The notes: generated from the letters alone by a model not told the origin. DNA of 64,000 bases from Conus ventricosus (GCA_018398815.1 CM031620.1:66798923-66862922); one strand, 5' to 3'. Shown: positions 32,412 through 42,623, counted from the first letter of the stretch. Numbers and translations are program-made.

Positions 32412-34591
32412 TGTCACGACCGACCCCTGGAGGTCTGCCCTGACAGGATCGGTCTAGGTGGGAGTGAAGGAGTGACTGACCTCACACGCTCCGCAAGAGA
32501 CCACACAATAAAGATTACGATACAACACCCCATTTATTCACACCAGCAAAATAAACATTCCAACACAACGCACCATGCACGATCACAATAAAGCACTCCA
32601 ACGCACACAACATGCACAATCACGATCAAGCACTCCAACGCACACAACATGCACAATCACGATCAAGCACTCCAACGCACACAACATGCACAATCACAAT
32701 CAAGCACTCCCGCACCCACAACATGCACGATTATAAATAAGTATTTCGCCATACGACGCACATGATCACACTTACAGCATTCCAGCACATATGACAAATA
32801 CACAATTATAAGGAATATTTCCAGCATTGACCCTTCTTAACACCATGGAGTGCGTGCACACCCCTGCCCCTGTCGAGTCTGCTGGGAGCACCCTGTCGCA
32901 CTAGGTGCTCCGAGCCGGGTTGGTTCTCGCAGGGAGTCGCTCAAAGCCGACACCCTCGACTTCCAAGCGGGCAGTGAAGAGCGTGTCCCGGGGGGGGGGG
33001 GGGACGTAGCTGTTACTGGAGGTCCTGGACGGGGGTCTGGGCCGGCCAGTCAAGACGGCGGCGTCTCTACCACCCTCGGTCCGACCAAGGCGTGGCCTCG
33101 ATCAGCGTGTGGCACCATCCCGTCCGTGGTCTCAACCAGAACGTGGCCTCGACCAGTACGTGGACCATCCAGATCGTGCTCCAGGTGAAGCCCCCGGGAG
33201 GGGGGGAGGACGTAGCTGGGAGGAGAGTCGAAGAGGAGGAAAGAAGAAGGAAGGAGGAAGGAAGAAGGGTACTGGAACCCTGCCGTCAGTACCGTCTGAC
33301 CATTGCTGTCAAGTCTTATCAGCCACTCGCATGATGGGCGGGGGGAAGTGTATTAAACGCCCACAGTACACCCATTGAATCAAGTCTTCTCACACGATGC
33401 AGGTAAAAGACTGCATTAAATCAACAGGTTATAAAACAAATATGAATTATCTTCACCCTTCTCTCACTCACGCTTAACGTTTCCTTCCTTAGGAAATAAA
33501 TCAACACAGCGACCATCGCTTAATAACTGCCACCACATTTGCAAATAGTAATTCAATGGCATAATTGTCACATTTTATAAACACATTTCAAAATAACACA
33601 AATCTCCAACCACGCATCCGAACGACAAATCATGCGTACGCACGCTCGTGAACATAAAACTCGTTCTCCTTGCACACACAAACAGACGGTGGCCGAAGGA
33701 TAAAAGTCCGGCGAATGTGACAGGGGCGGACGAGCGAGACCAAGCAAGTTCCAACCCTGAATCACCAGGTTCTCTCCCTTTCCCCACCGACTACCGCATC
33801 ACCAAATACATAAACAGGAGAAAGAATTTTGGAAATAATTTAGAATGGCCAGGTTAAAGATGGAATTAACCAGAGAAAAGGTTTCTCACACAATATTTCT
33901 CTTACAATTTCGAAAACAAAAGAAAATTGCGCAAAAGCGAAGACTAACCCGGCTAACAACAACAAACCAAAACAAACAGACCACGAAACTGATGCTTACC
34001 AGCTACCCGTGGGTGACCCCGAAGAGGCGGGTCAAAGGACTCTCTCTACCCTCTGTCCAGTCGAGAGGACAGAGGCGAAGATGCGGAAACAGAAGAAGCG
34101 ATGTCCCTCTCCTACAGGCCGACTGCAGGAATTGAAAGTACTGACTGTACTCTCGATGATACGGTAAGGAACCGAGACTGGAGCAGGCGCTCCCAGAGAC
34201 ATCTTCCCGTCGAGTGAAGAGCTAACCTTCCTCAGCAATGGCGGCCAACATGCCATGCTGCGTCACAGAGTGAGTATACTTCAAACTAAAAAAAAAAACG
34301 AAGCACGTGCGACAGGTAAAAAGACAGGCAAGAGGCCGATAGACAGAAAGTTCGAGAGAAAGGTACCAGCCACCCGTGAACTTGCAGGATGAATAGCACG
34401 GGCGGTGGAATTAGAGAAGAGAGAGAGAGAGAAAGCAAACCGAAGTTGAGCTGAACTATACCAAGGTGCAACCGCACCACAAGCCACACTAAGGGACGGG
34501 TACACGACAACAGCAACGACAATAAACAAATAAGTAATTCCGCCACCCTGGGTGGGTCGAACGTCGTAGGCCTCGCGACAAACTCGTGACA
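32412..34591 (-). repeat. 3' LTR (2180 bp)
   Basis: Begins TGTCACGACC and ends ACTCGTGACA on the plus strand. It contains a 37-bp tandem repeat (about 32572-32735) and a short A/C-poor GC-rich section at 32850-33320. Open frames inside, such as 32850-33188, have no recognisable product. Confidence 0.93.
32572..32735. repeat. 37-bp minisatellite within the LTR
   Basis: CAACGCACACAACATGCACA units start at 32599, 32636 and 32673, with partial units either side. The same array lies in the other LTR (38705-38865) and in the fragment at 12640-12737. Confidence 0.88.
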
Positions 34592-34603
34592 AACCCCCCT
34601 TCT
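34592..34603 (-). promoter_or_regulatory. polypurine tract
   Basis: Minus strand AGAAGGGGGGTT lies directly before the 3' LTR; it is the expected plus-strand primer for reverse transcription. Confidence 0.75.
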
Positions 34604-34944
34604 AAAAGCATCTGTTTCTCTGAGATACAGTGCTCCTTTGAACCTTGTCGCATGTGCAACTTCACAACAATGGGACCGAACCCAACTCTCTGTGATCGAC
34701 AGAGTACGATGAATCCAATACAAACATTCTACGATAGAATCACACCGAGAAATACATAATACTACATTTATCAAACAACTAAGCGAACCTTCCAACCATG
34801 AAAGTAACAATCCGAACCATTGGTGATTCACTACCGTTAACCTCACTGAAGTGACAACTGTCACTACACCTGATACAGAGACAAAAGGGGATATAACCCT
34901 GGTTGAGGGGGAGTGTCCCTCTGACTGACTTTCCAACGTGCTGA
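34604..34944. other. gypsy 3' untranslated region
   Basis: Sequence between the end of pol and the polypurine tract. The minus-strand frame here extends into the LTR (34286-34936) but has no domain. Confidence 0.55.
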
Positions 34945-35133
34945 CTACGGAGCTCGGCTAAGATAGTCAGCATCCGTATTACAGGAACCCTTGATATGAC
35001 GGAAAGTGAACGCATGACTCTGCAGCTCCACTGCCTAACTCATGAGTCGACGACTGACTGGCCGGATCCGGTCCAGGCACTGGAGAGGATGATGGTCGCT
35101 CTCCAGTACAAACTTCCGGCCGTACTTCTTCTT
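34945..35133 (-). pseudogene. RNase H C-terminal end of gypsy pol
   Basis: In the frame next to the integrase, the sequence reads KFVLESDHHPLQCLDRIRPV, then AVELQSHAFTFRHIKG, then ADYLSRAP and a stop at 34945. This is the end of a Ty3/gypsy RNase H (TDHxPL, LQxxxFxxxxxxG, ADxLSR). One in-frame TAG interrupts it. It follows directly on truncated integrase sequence (QIWTRTGVP) at about 35130-35139, so the reverse transcriptase and the rest of RNase H are deleted at that join. Confidence 0.85.
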
Positions 35134-35867
35134 GGGCACGCCAGTGCGCGTCCAAATCTGCCTGAGAGATTCAGTAACAGTAGGGCATCGATAGTCCTAA
35201 GCGGGACAGCCTCTGGGTATCGACTCGCAGATTCTACCACAACCGAAGTGTAGCGGTGACCGCGATCGGATGGAGGATTAAGGGGTCCCACCAGGTCAAC
35301 CCCAACCTTGCTGAATGCCTCCCCAACCAGTGGCACTGACCCTAGGGGAATACGCTTCAAGCGACCCTTAGGCGTTGTCCGTTGGCAGACATCGCAACTG
35401 CGGCAGTACTGCCTAACCTGTGAGTTCATTCCTGGCCAAAAGAAGTCTTGTCTTACTCGCTCGAGAGTCCGCTTGGAGCCCATATGACCTGCCATGGGGG
35501 AATCGTGGGCCTGCCGGAGGACAGACTCTCTCAGGCTTTGGGGAACCACGAGCTGCTTGGCCACACGATCTGCCTGGGTGGAAACCCTAAAGAGGATCCC
35601 CTTGTGAAGCTTGAAGCTCACCTTGGCGTGTCGGGCAGACTGAGCGGGACGATCCACCAGTTGTCGCAGGCGTTGGACATCCAAGTCCCTGGCCTGAAGA
35701 CGGATAATGGAAGCAGGATCGGCCCTAGCAAGAACCTCGTCAGAGATCGGCTGAAAAAACGGGACGCAATTCCTGTTCCTGCTTCTTAGCTTTGGCGCGT
35801 GTGGTGACTCCCACACACGCCTGTACGGGCAGATCCGTAGACACGGACTGACTGCGTCCGTCAGCAA
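35130..35867 (-). pseudogene. gypsy integrase, truncated
   Basis: The integrase inserts the cDNA into the genome. The zinc-binding H-H-C-C module is clear: LRQAHDSPMAGHMGSKRTLE, FFWPGM, YCRSCDVCQRTTPKGRLK. The core starts with FSKVGVDLVGPL (first catalytic Asp) and VVVESASRYPEAVPLRT. A one-base shift near 35185 moves the frame into QIWTRTGVP, after which the second Asp and the Glu are missing because of the deletion joining to RNase H. Upstream lies IIRLQARDLDVQRLRQLVD, the usual linker before the zinc module. It follows the protease with no reverse transcriptase between, so integrase precedes RNase H in this element. Confidence 0.9.
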
Positions 35868-36135
35868 AGGTGACAGTATTCCCTATGAGAAGGGAATACA
35901 TAGGTCGCTCCACCGCAATGGCCCATACTTCGCCACAGAAGTAGGGGGTGGAGATAGGAATAAGTACAGAAGGACGGGTGGAGGTAAAACCAGCCTCCAA
36001 CCCGCACACATCATAACTAGCGCCCCGCCGGGCCTCAGGGGAAACCAAATTCTTATCCACAAAGATCGTTGATGCTCCCGAATCCCTGATGGTGTCGACC
36101 AAGGAGGAACCAACAACAGAGAGAAACATGGGCAC
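35740..36135 (-). pseudogene. gypsy aspartic protease
   Basis: Cleaves the gag-pol polyprotein. The active-site motif IRDSGASTIFVDKNLV is visible near residues 15-30 of the frame, followed by a Cys/Gly-rich part, a PTYFCGEVWAIAVE-like strand region in the middle, SLLIGNTVTFADGRSQS, and a VTTRAKAKKQ tail before the integrase linker. Its length suits a retroviral-type protease plus linker. It lies downstream of the gag zinc knuckle, as usual. Confidence 0.75.
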
Positions 36136-36180
36136 TCTGAATCACCAGAAGCTGGGATGGAACCCACGTTTGCCGAGGCA

Positions 36181-37801
36181 CGAGGACGTTGGAAAGGACC
36201 AGCCCCACGACTACCAGCGGCTTTAGGACAATCTTTCCTAATGTGGCCAGGACGACCACAAAGAAACACAGTCGGGGCGCTGAAATCCCCGATGAACTGC
36301 CTGCCTTGTTCACCCCACTAGCAGTTGTCGGCACCTTATTGCTACTAAATCCTGTGGAGGCTTCCTCTCCGTATCTGGGCGATGCCCATAAGCCCTGCGA
36401 GCTTCAGCAAACACCTCAGCTGTGTGAATCGCACCCGCGAAATCCTGAGGTGCTGTCTCGCCTATCCGGATCCTCAACTCTGGGGACACAGTGTTGGTGA
36501 GCTGTTCAATGAGGATCAGATCCTCCAGCTCCAACTTAGCTAACTGACGCCAGTACCCTAGCGTCTTGCGCAGCCTATCACCAAACTGCACGAAGGTCTC
36601 GTCATTATTCTTCTTCATGGACCTGAACTTCCTCCTGTACGTCTCTGGGGTAAGGTGGAAACGCTTACGCAGAGCCAACTGCATGTCTGCATAAGACGCA
36701 CCTTCATTTAGAGTGAGCACACACCCCCTTTGCAGCACCAGATAATCCAGAAAAAAGGTGCATAGCCTTTTGCTCCTCAGACAATTGTATGAACAAGCAA
36801 CCTTGTCGAAATGCTCTAAGAACATGTCAATGTCCTCACTAGGTCTGAACTCTGGAAGCTTTAACTTTGGGCCTCTAACTCTATCACCTGCCTGGTGATA
36901 ACCCCCTGACTTACAGATGCGGGAGAACCGCGAAAGAAGTTGTTCCATCTCCTCCCTACGCAGAGCCTCCATCCTGTCTAGTTCTTCCCTACGGAGGGCA
37001 GCCTCCTCCCTACGCTGATCAGCCTCTTCCCTACGCCGATCTCCTGTCTGGCAGCCTCCTCTCTACGCTGAGCCTCCTGTCTAGCAGCCTCTTCCCTGCG
37101 CTGAGCAGCCTCTTCCTTACGCTGATCAACCTCTTCCTTACGAAGAGCCTCCTGTCGGGCAGCTTCTTCCTTACGAAGGGCCTCCTGTCGGGCAGCCTCT
37201 TCCCTACGCAGCATAGCCTCTTCCCTATGCATAATCTCCTGTCTGTCAGTCTCCTCTCTGCGCAGAGCCTCCTGTCTAGCGGCCTCCTCTCTACGCTCTT
37301 CCCTACGGAGAGCTTCCTGCCTGACTGCCTCTTCCTACGAAGAGCTTCCTGCCTAGCAACCTCTTCCCTACGTTGGGCTCATCCTCCGTCGCTGTCGCTC
37401 TAGAAACATCAGGACGGAAGTGATGTCCTGGGCGGGGTTCACCACTCCCGACACGGGAGGAGGACCCGTCTGACCCGTCCCTTGGGTCTCGACTTTCCCA
37501 TAAGGAAGTCTTCTGGGGCATGCCCTTACGAGGGGAAGCCTGGAGAGGAGAAGGTTTCGGTCTCTGCGACTCAACAGAAGCCCACAGTTGCTTCGCTATA
37601 CTCTGACGCTTCCGAGCGGAAGTGCCAGTCGGGGTCCTCGACAGGGAGACCCCCCAGCGAAGAGGTAGTAAAAGTACTCACTGGGCTACCTGCTACAGCA
37701 CTGGAATAGGTAGAAGTTACCGTAGTCGAAGTACTAGTACTAAAAGTAGGGACTACAGTAACATTTTGAATACCCTTCTTCTTCGACGCCCGCGTCGCCA
37801 T
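36181..37801 (-). pseudogene. gypsy gag
   Basis: Structural protein of the particle. It starts at 37801 (MATRASKKKGIQNVTVV), followed by a Ser/Thr-rich part. Next come long Arg/Glu/Ala repeats of the type REEAARQEA (about 37018-37330), a predicted charged helix. The capsid-like domain is at 36310-36972: LKLPEFRPSEDIDMFLEHFD, YADMQLALRKRFHLTPETYR, ETFVQFGDRLRKTLGYWRQL, LIEQLTNTVSPELRI. A CCHC zinc knuckle (LCGRPGHIRKDCPKA, about 36222-36269) has a frame change at its first cysteine. Several frameshifts make the gene inactive, or reflect consensus errors. Confidence 0.82.
37018..37340 (-). repeat. coding minisatellite in gag (REEAARQEA repeats)
   Basis: Imperfect 15-27 bp units with CTCTTCCCTACG and GCCTCCTGTCTGGCAG variants on the plus strand. 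They give charged helical repeats in gag. Confidence 0.8.
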
Positions 37802-37906
37802 ACCACCAGCGCCGGACGTCCCCCATGACAACAATATCCTACAGTTTTCCAAATACAGGGGAAAAACAATTCCACTAGAGAAAAAAAAAAACAAATATTT
37901 TAGGGG

Positions 37907-37945
37907 CGTGTGTATATGTGTGTATGTGTGTGTGTGCGTGTGTGC
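37907..37945. repeat. (TG)n microsatellite in the gypsy leader
   Basis: GTGTGTATATGTGTGTATG-type run inside the 5' leader of the retrotransposon. Confidence 0.85.
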
Positions 37946-37966
37946 GGACAAGTTCCGGCTGCTCCC

Positions 37967-38135
37967 ACTCTGGCAACACCGCGCTCTACAGCACGAGCAA
38001 CAGTGCGGTGGGGCTCACCGAAAAAAAAACAAAACAAAAACTATGTACGGCTGCCCCCACTCTGGCAACACCGCGCTCTACAGCACGAGCAACAGTGCGG
38101 TGGGGCTGGCCGGAAAAAAAACAAAACAAAAACTA
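37967..38135. repeat. tandem duplication of about 82 bp in the gypsy leader
   Basis: Two copies of a unit containing CCACTCTGGCAACACCGCGC followed by an A-rich AAAACAAAACAAAAACTA spacer, starting near 37967 and 38049. Confidence 0.85.
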
Positions 38136-38528
38136 GCAGACGGAATCCGGAGAGAGGAAAAAAAAAAACACTAGCGTCCGATGCACCCCCCTGTACTCAA
38201 CAACCCGGTAGAGAAAAAAAAAACAAGAATTGGCTAAATACAAAACAGGAATGGAAGACTGAGCGGCAACAGAAGGGCAAGACTTACGGCCGTTGCCTGC
38301 GTGAGGTACCCGGCGGAAGGAGGTCTGGAAGCGGTCGACTCCACTCGGTCTCACCTCGACTCCCGAGTCACACCGGATGTTCCCTCAGGCCACCAAGACT
38401 CCCTTCACACTAGAGTCACCCAGCCAACCACCCACGAACAACACGACAAACTGACTAAACATATACAAAACAGGACAAAACTAAACAGGTACTCTGCGAA
38501 ACGAGAGAGAGACAGCCAGAGCCTTCTC

Positions 38529-38545
38529 ATCCCGGACGAGCCCCA
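38529..38545 (-). promoter_or_regulatory. primer binding site, tRNA-Pro-like
   Basis: Minus strand TGGGGCTCGTCCGGGAT lies four bases after the 5' LTR end. It matches the 3' end of tRNA-Pro with one G fewer than the well-known proline primer site TGGGGGCTCGTCCGGGAT. Confidence 0.8.
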
Positions 38546-38549
38546 CAAT

Positions 38550-40725
38550 TGTCACGACCGACCCTGGAGGTCTGCCCTGACAGGATCGGTCTAGGTGGGA
38601 GTGAAGGGAGTGACTGACCTCACACGCTCCGCAAGAGACCACACAATAAGATTACGATACAACACCCCATTTATTCACACCAGCAAAATAAACATTCCAA
38701 CACACGCACCATGCACGATCACAATAAAGCACTCCAACGCACACAACATGCACAATCACGATCAAGCACTCCAACGCACACAACATGCACAATCACGATC
38801 AAGCACTCCAACGCACACAACATGCACAATCACAATCAAGCACTCCCGCACCCACAACATGCACGATTATAAATAAGTATTTCGCCATACGACGCACATG
38901 ATCACAACTTACAGCATTCCAGCACATATGACAAATACACAATTATAAGGAAATATTTCCAGCATTGACCCTTCTTAACACCATGGAGTGCGTGCACACC
39001 CCCGCCCCTGTCGAGTCTGCTGGGAGCACCCTGTCGCACTAGGTGCTCCGAGCCGGGTTGGTTCTCGCAGGGAGTCGCTCAAAGCCGACACCCTCGACTT
39101 CCAAGCGGGCAGTGAAGAGCGTGTCCCAGGGGGGGGGGGGGGACGTAGCTGTTACTGGAGGTCCGGACGGGGGTCCGGGCCGGCCAGTCAAGACGGCGGC
39201 GTCTCTACCAGCCCTCGGTCCCGACCAAGGCGTGGCCTCGATCAGCGTGTGGCACCATCCCGTCCGTGGTCTCAACCAGAACGTGGCCTCGACCAGTACG
39301 TGGCACCATCCAGATCGTGCTCCAGGTGAAGCCCCCGGGAGGGGGGGGAGGACGTAGCTGGGAGGAGAGTCGAAGAGGAGGGAAAGAAGAAGGAAGGAGG
39401 AAGGAAGAAGGGTACTGGAACCCTGCCGTCAGTACCGTCTGACCATTGCTGTCAAGTCTTATCAGCCCTCGCATGATGGGCGAGGGGAAGTGTATTAAAC
39501 GCCCACAGTACACCCATTGAATCAAGTCTTCTCACACGATGCAGGTAAAAGACTGCATTAAATCAACAGGTTATAAAACAAATAAGAATTATCTTCACCC
39601 TTCTCTCACTCACGCTTAAAGTTTTCCTTCCTTAGGAAATAAATCAACACAGCGACCATCGCTTAATAACTGCCACCACATTTGCAAATAGTAATTCAAT
39701 GGCATAATTGTCACATTTTATAAACACATTTCAAATAACACAAATCTCCAACCACGCATCCGAACGACAAATCATGCGTACGCACGCTCGTGAACATAAA
39801 ACTCGTTCTCCTTGCACACACAAAAAGACGGTGGCCGAAGGATAAAAGTCCGGCGAATGTGACAGGGGCGGACGAGCGAGACCAAGCAAGTTCCAACCCT
39901 GAATCACCAGGTTCTCTCCCTTCCCCACCGACTACCGCATCACCAAATACATAAACAGGAGAAAGAATTTTGGAAATAATTTAGAATGGCCAGGTTAAAG
40001 ATGGAATTAACCAGAGAAAAGGTCTCACACAATATTTCTCTTACAATTTCGAAAACAAAGAAAATTGCGCAAAAGCGAAGACTAAGCCGGCTAACAACAA
40101 CAAACCAAAACAAACAGACCACGAAACTGATGCTTACCAGCTACCCGTGGGTGACCCCGAAGAGGCGGGGCAAAGGACTCTCTCTACCTCTGTCCAGTCG
40201 AGAGGACAGAGGCGAAGATGCGGAAACAGAAGAAGCGATGTCCCTCTCCTACAGGCCGACTGCAGGAATTGAAATACTGACTGTACTCTCGATGATACGG
40301 TAAGGAACCGAGACTGGAGCAGGCGCTCCCAGAGACATCTTCCGCTCGAGTGAAGAGCTAACCTTCCTCAGCAATGGCGGCCAACATGCCATGCTGCGTC
40401 ACAGAGTGAGTATACTTCAAACTAAAAAAAAAAACGAAGCACGTGCGACAGGTAAAAAGACAGGCAAGAGGCCGATAGACAGAAGTTCGAGAGAAAGGTA
40501 CCAGCCACCCGTGAACTTGCAGGATGAATAGCACGGGCGGTGGAATTAGAGAGAGAGAGAGAGAGAAAGCAAACCGAAGTTGAGCTGAACTATACCAAGG
40601 TGCAACCGCACCACAAGCCACACTAAGGGACGGGTACACGACAACAGCAACGACAATAAACAAATAAGTAATTCCGCCACCCTGGGTGGGTCGAACGTCG
40701 TAGGCCTCGCGACAAACTCGTGACA
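38550..40725 (-). repeat. 5' LTR (2176 bp)
   Basis: Nearly identical to 32412-34591. Differences are mostly single-base indels in homopolymers and a shorter GA tract near 40550. Transcription of the element is expected to start in it. Confidence 0.93.
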
Positions 40726-40730
40726 AGGGG
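40726..40730. repeat. gypsy target-site duplication, right
   Basis: AGGGG, identical to 32407-32411. Confidence 0.92.
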
Positions 40731-41371
40731 CATCCAAGTTTTCAGCCTTTATTTGTATGCCTCTAATTTAACGTATGTTCTGGTAAACTAGGATCGCCCT
40801 CCTCGAGTAATAAATAAGCGAAAAAAACATCGTCATTTGCCTAGGTAGTGACTGTAGCGTTGGGGTAAATTCTAAGCCGACGGTGTCACCCGCCACTTCA
40901 GCTAAGGACTTTTTCTCTGTAGCATATATTCAGAACCCTGCCTAGTTATTTCAATCTGTTTTTTCTGTTGTGTTCCTGGAAACTAGGCTAACAAGAATGG
41001 GGCCTGCATTTAAGGCTTTTCTAAAATTGTTTTTTTATCAAAGTATACATTGGGGCTTCGTAGTTCAAACTTTAAATTCCAGTCAATTTCAGGAAGCAAC
41101 GCCCAAGCATTCTCTCGTTTATGAAGTTTGTATTCATGTTTGCCAAAATCGTTTGCCCTTAAATTTCTTATCTCTTCTAGTTTAGGATATTGCTGTCGTT
41201 TTTTATCTTCAATTTCTGTTCGTTTGTAAACCCCATCATCTGTGTATTCAAATCCATAAACATTTCCTATCTCCCCTATTAGGTCAAAACTGGCTGTGTC
41301 CACTAGGTCTTTTAGCTCTACTGCAGTGCATTTAGGAGCTAGCTGCGCTTTGATTCTGGCCCTCGAGACAT
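40731..41371 (-). pseudogene. unrecognised Polinton ORF, 5' part, interrupted by the gypsy element
   Basis: It starts at 41371 (MSRGPESKAQLA). The best open piece is 41010-41303: TASFDLIGEIGNVYGFEYTD, KRTEIEDKKRQQYPKLEEIR, LHKRENAWALLPEIDWNLKF. After frame changes near 41000 it continues to 40731, where the retrotransposon interrupts it. The product would be about 220 residues and soluble. I know no family for it. Capsid or accessory function cannot be assigned. Confidence 0.55.
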
Positions 41372-41409
41372 TCTTTTTATAATATAAAAATTATAATAAA
41401 CAAATTGTT

Positions 41410-41598
41410 ATAAGCAATCGATAATATTAAAATTATAATACACAAACGTATTGAACTGGGGGGTCAGTCCGTAAGCATAGCTTAGCGTGCTTAGATTTTT
41501 CTAACTGCTCTTTTATTTTTTTGATTTTAAACTCCCATCTTTGTCCTTTTCCTTAATTATTTAAATTTTTTTGATTAAAACACAACTAAGCGTTGGTC
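41410..41598. other. right-contig sequence beyond the overlap; nothing recognised
   Basis: A/T-rich tail of the right contig with no mirror on the left contig. Confidence 0.6.
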
Positions 41599-41698
41599 NN
41601 NNNNNNNNNNNNNNNNNNNNNNNNNNNNNNNNNNNNNNNNNNNNNNNNNNNNNNNNNNNNNNNNNNNNNNNNNNNNNNNNNNNNNNNNNNNNNNNNNN
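41599..41698. other. assembly gap (100 N)
   Basis: Exactly 100 N. Confidence 0.99.
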
Positions 41699-41731
41699 TA
41701 ATAAAAACCCCCCCCCCCAAAAACATCCTCT

Positions 41732-42425
41732 TTGAAACATATTTTTGGCATACAGCATTTTGCAATTAAAAACCTAAACACAAACAGATACTCAGAACCA
41801 GTGTTTTATAATGAGAAATTAAAAATTGGAGACAATATGATTAAGCATAAAAATTGGATCCAAAGAGGTGTCAACTGTGTTGCACATTTTCTTGACAACA
41901 ACGGAAATGTCCTTACACATACTGAATTTAATAGAAAATTTGGAATGAATATACATTTTCTGGATTTTAATGGCTGTAAAATGTCCATTAAGAAGAATAT
42001 AAAACAAACAAAGATAAATGAAAAAAATAATTGCGCACATGATGTCCTGAGGCATTAAAATTAATATATCCATTTTAAGGTACGAGGTTGTTCTATGACA
42101 TCTTAATCAATGACAACAAACCTCCCAATTCCTGTCAAAATGGATGAGAAGTTGGGGATAGATATTCAGTGGAAAGAGGTATTTAGAAAAGTGCATAAAA
42201 TACAAGATGTCAAATTAAAATTGGCTGCAGTGCGTATTGTACATAGAATTATCGGGACAAATGTTGTACTGAAAGAAATGAATATTACAAATAGATATTA
42301 TTGTGATTTCTGTAGAGAATTCAAAGACAGTATTGAACATATATTCGGGAACATGCAACATCTCAAGTCGTTTCTGGAAAAACCTTGAACAATTATTAAA
42401 AACAAAATGTAAAACATGTACAAAC
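41732..42425 (+). mobile_element. LINE fragment, C-terminal part of reverse-transcriptase protein
   Basis: Two frames. 41732-42058 has EPVFYNEKLKIGDNMIKHKN and FNRKFGMNIHFLDFNG. 42110-42388 has IQWKEVFRKVHKIQDVKLKL, RIVHRIIGTNVVLKEMNI and a zinc-like CDFCREFKDSIEHIFGN. This is the typical pattern after the RT thumb in several LINE clades. It is 5' truncated at or before the gap, and the frames are broken between 42058 and 42110. Confidence 0.75.
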
Positions 42426-42556
42426 ATCAGTGTAACCCCAAAACATAGTATTATTTGGCTTTGAAAATAAAATGGTTAGGACTATGTGTTTGATTTATGA
42501 TACTTCTGGGTAAAATGTATATTTATAAATGTAAATTTGAAAAGTCCGTACCTAAC

Positions 42557-42612
<56 letters not shown>

Positions 42613-42623
42613 TAATAATAATA
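42557..42623. repeat. (AAT)n microsatellite
   Basis: AAT repeat. Read on the minus strand it is an (ATT)n tail following the conserved 3' end at 42624-42690. Confidence 0.95.

Larger units (their letters stand above)
32412..40725 (-). mobile_element. Ty3/gypsy LTR retrotransposon, internally deleted, Gmr1-like domain order
   Basis: Complete structure on the minus strand: 5' LTR (38550-40725), tRNA-Pro-like primer site, gag, protease, integrase, RNase H end, polypurine tract, 3' LTR (32412-34591), and 5-bp target duplication AGGGG. The LTRs end TGTCACGA...TCGTGACA. The internal part is only about 3.96 kb because reverse transcriptase and the start of RNase H are missing. The two LTRs are nearly identical and the allele-like left copy lacks the element, so it inserted recently. 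Confidence 0.93.
24430..41409 (+). mobile_element. Polinton/Maverick (adintovirus-like) derived locus, right copy, with gypsy insertion
   Basis: This block holds a family B polymerase of the protein-primed transposon type, a retroviral-type integrase, and small membrane ORFs of the kind found with them in Polintons, in one locus. Capsid, packaging ATPase and cysteine protease genes, which complete Polintons carry, were not found. The element is therefore an internally deleted remnant. Terminal inverted repeats could not be identified, because the ends fall at contig borders or in the flanks. A gypsy element interrupts it at 32412-40725. Confidence 0.88.

Noticed and set aside
34286..34936. 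216-codon minus-strand ORF spanning the LTR edge, as an envelope gene candidate
   Set aside because: It runs out of the internal region into the 3' LTR and shows no signal peptide, cleavage site or fusion-like segment; it is probably chance.
36189..36500. Plus-strand ORF inside gag
   Set aside because: Shadow of the minus-strand gag/zinc knuckle coding region.
12838..41409. A natural giant palindrome or very long Polinton terminal inverted repeats
   Set aside because: The arms begin and end at contig gaps, overlap as a dovetail and contain whole genes, so misjoined overlapping contigs are the simpler explanation.
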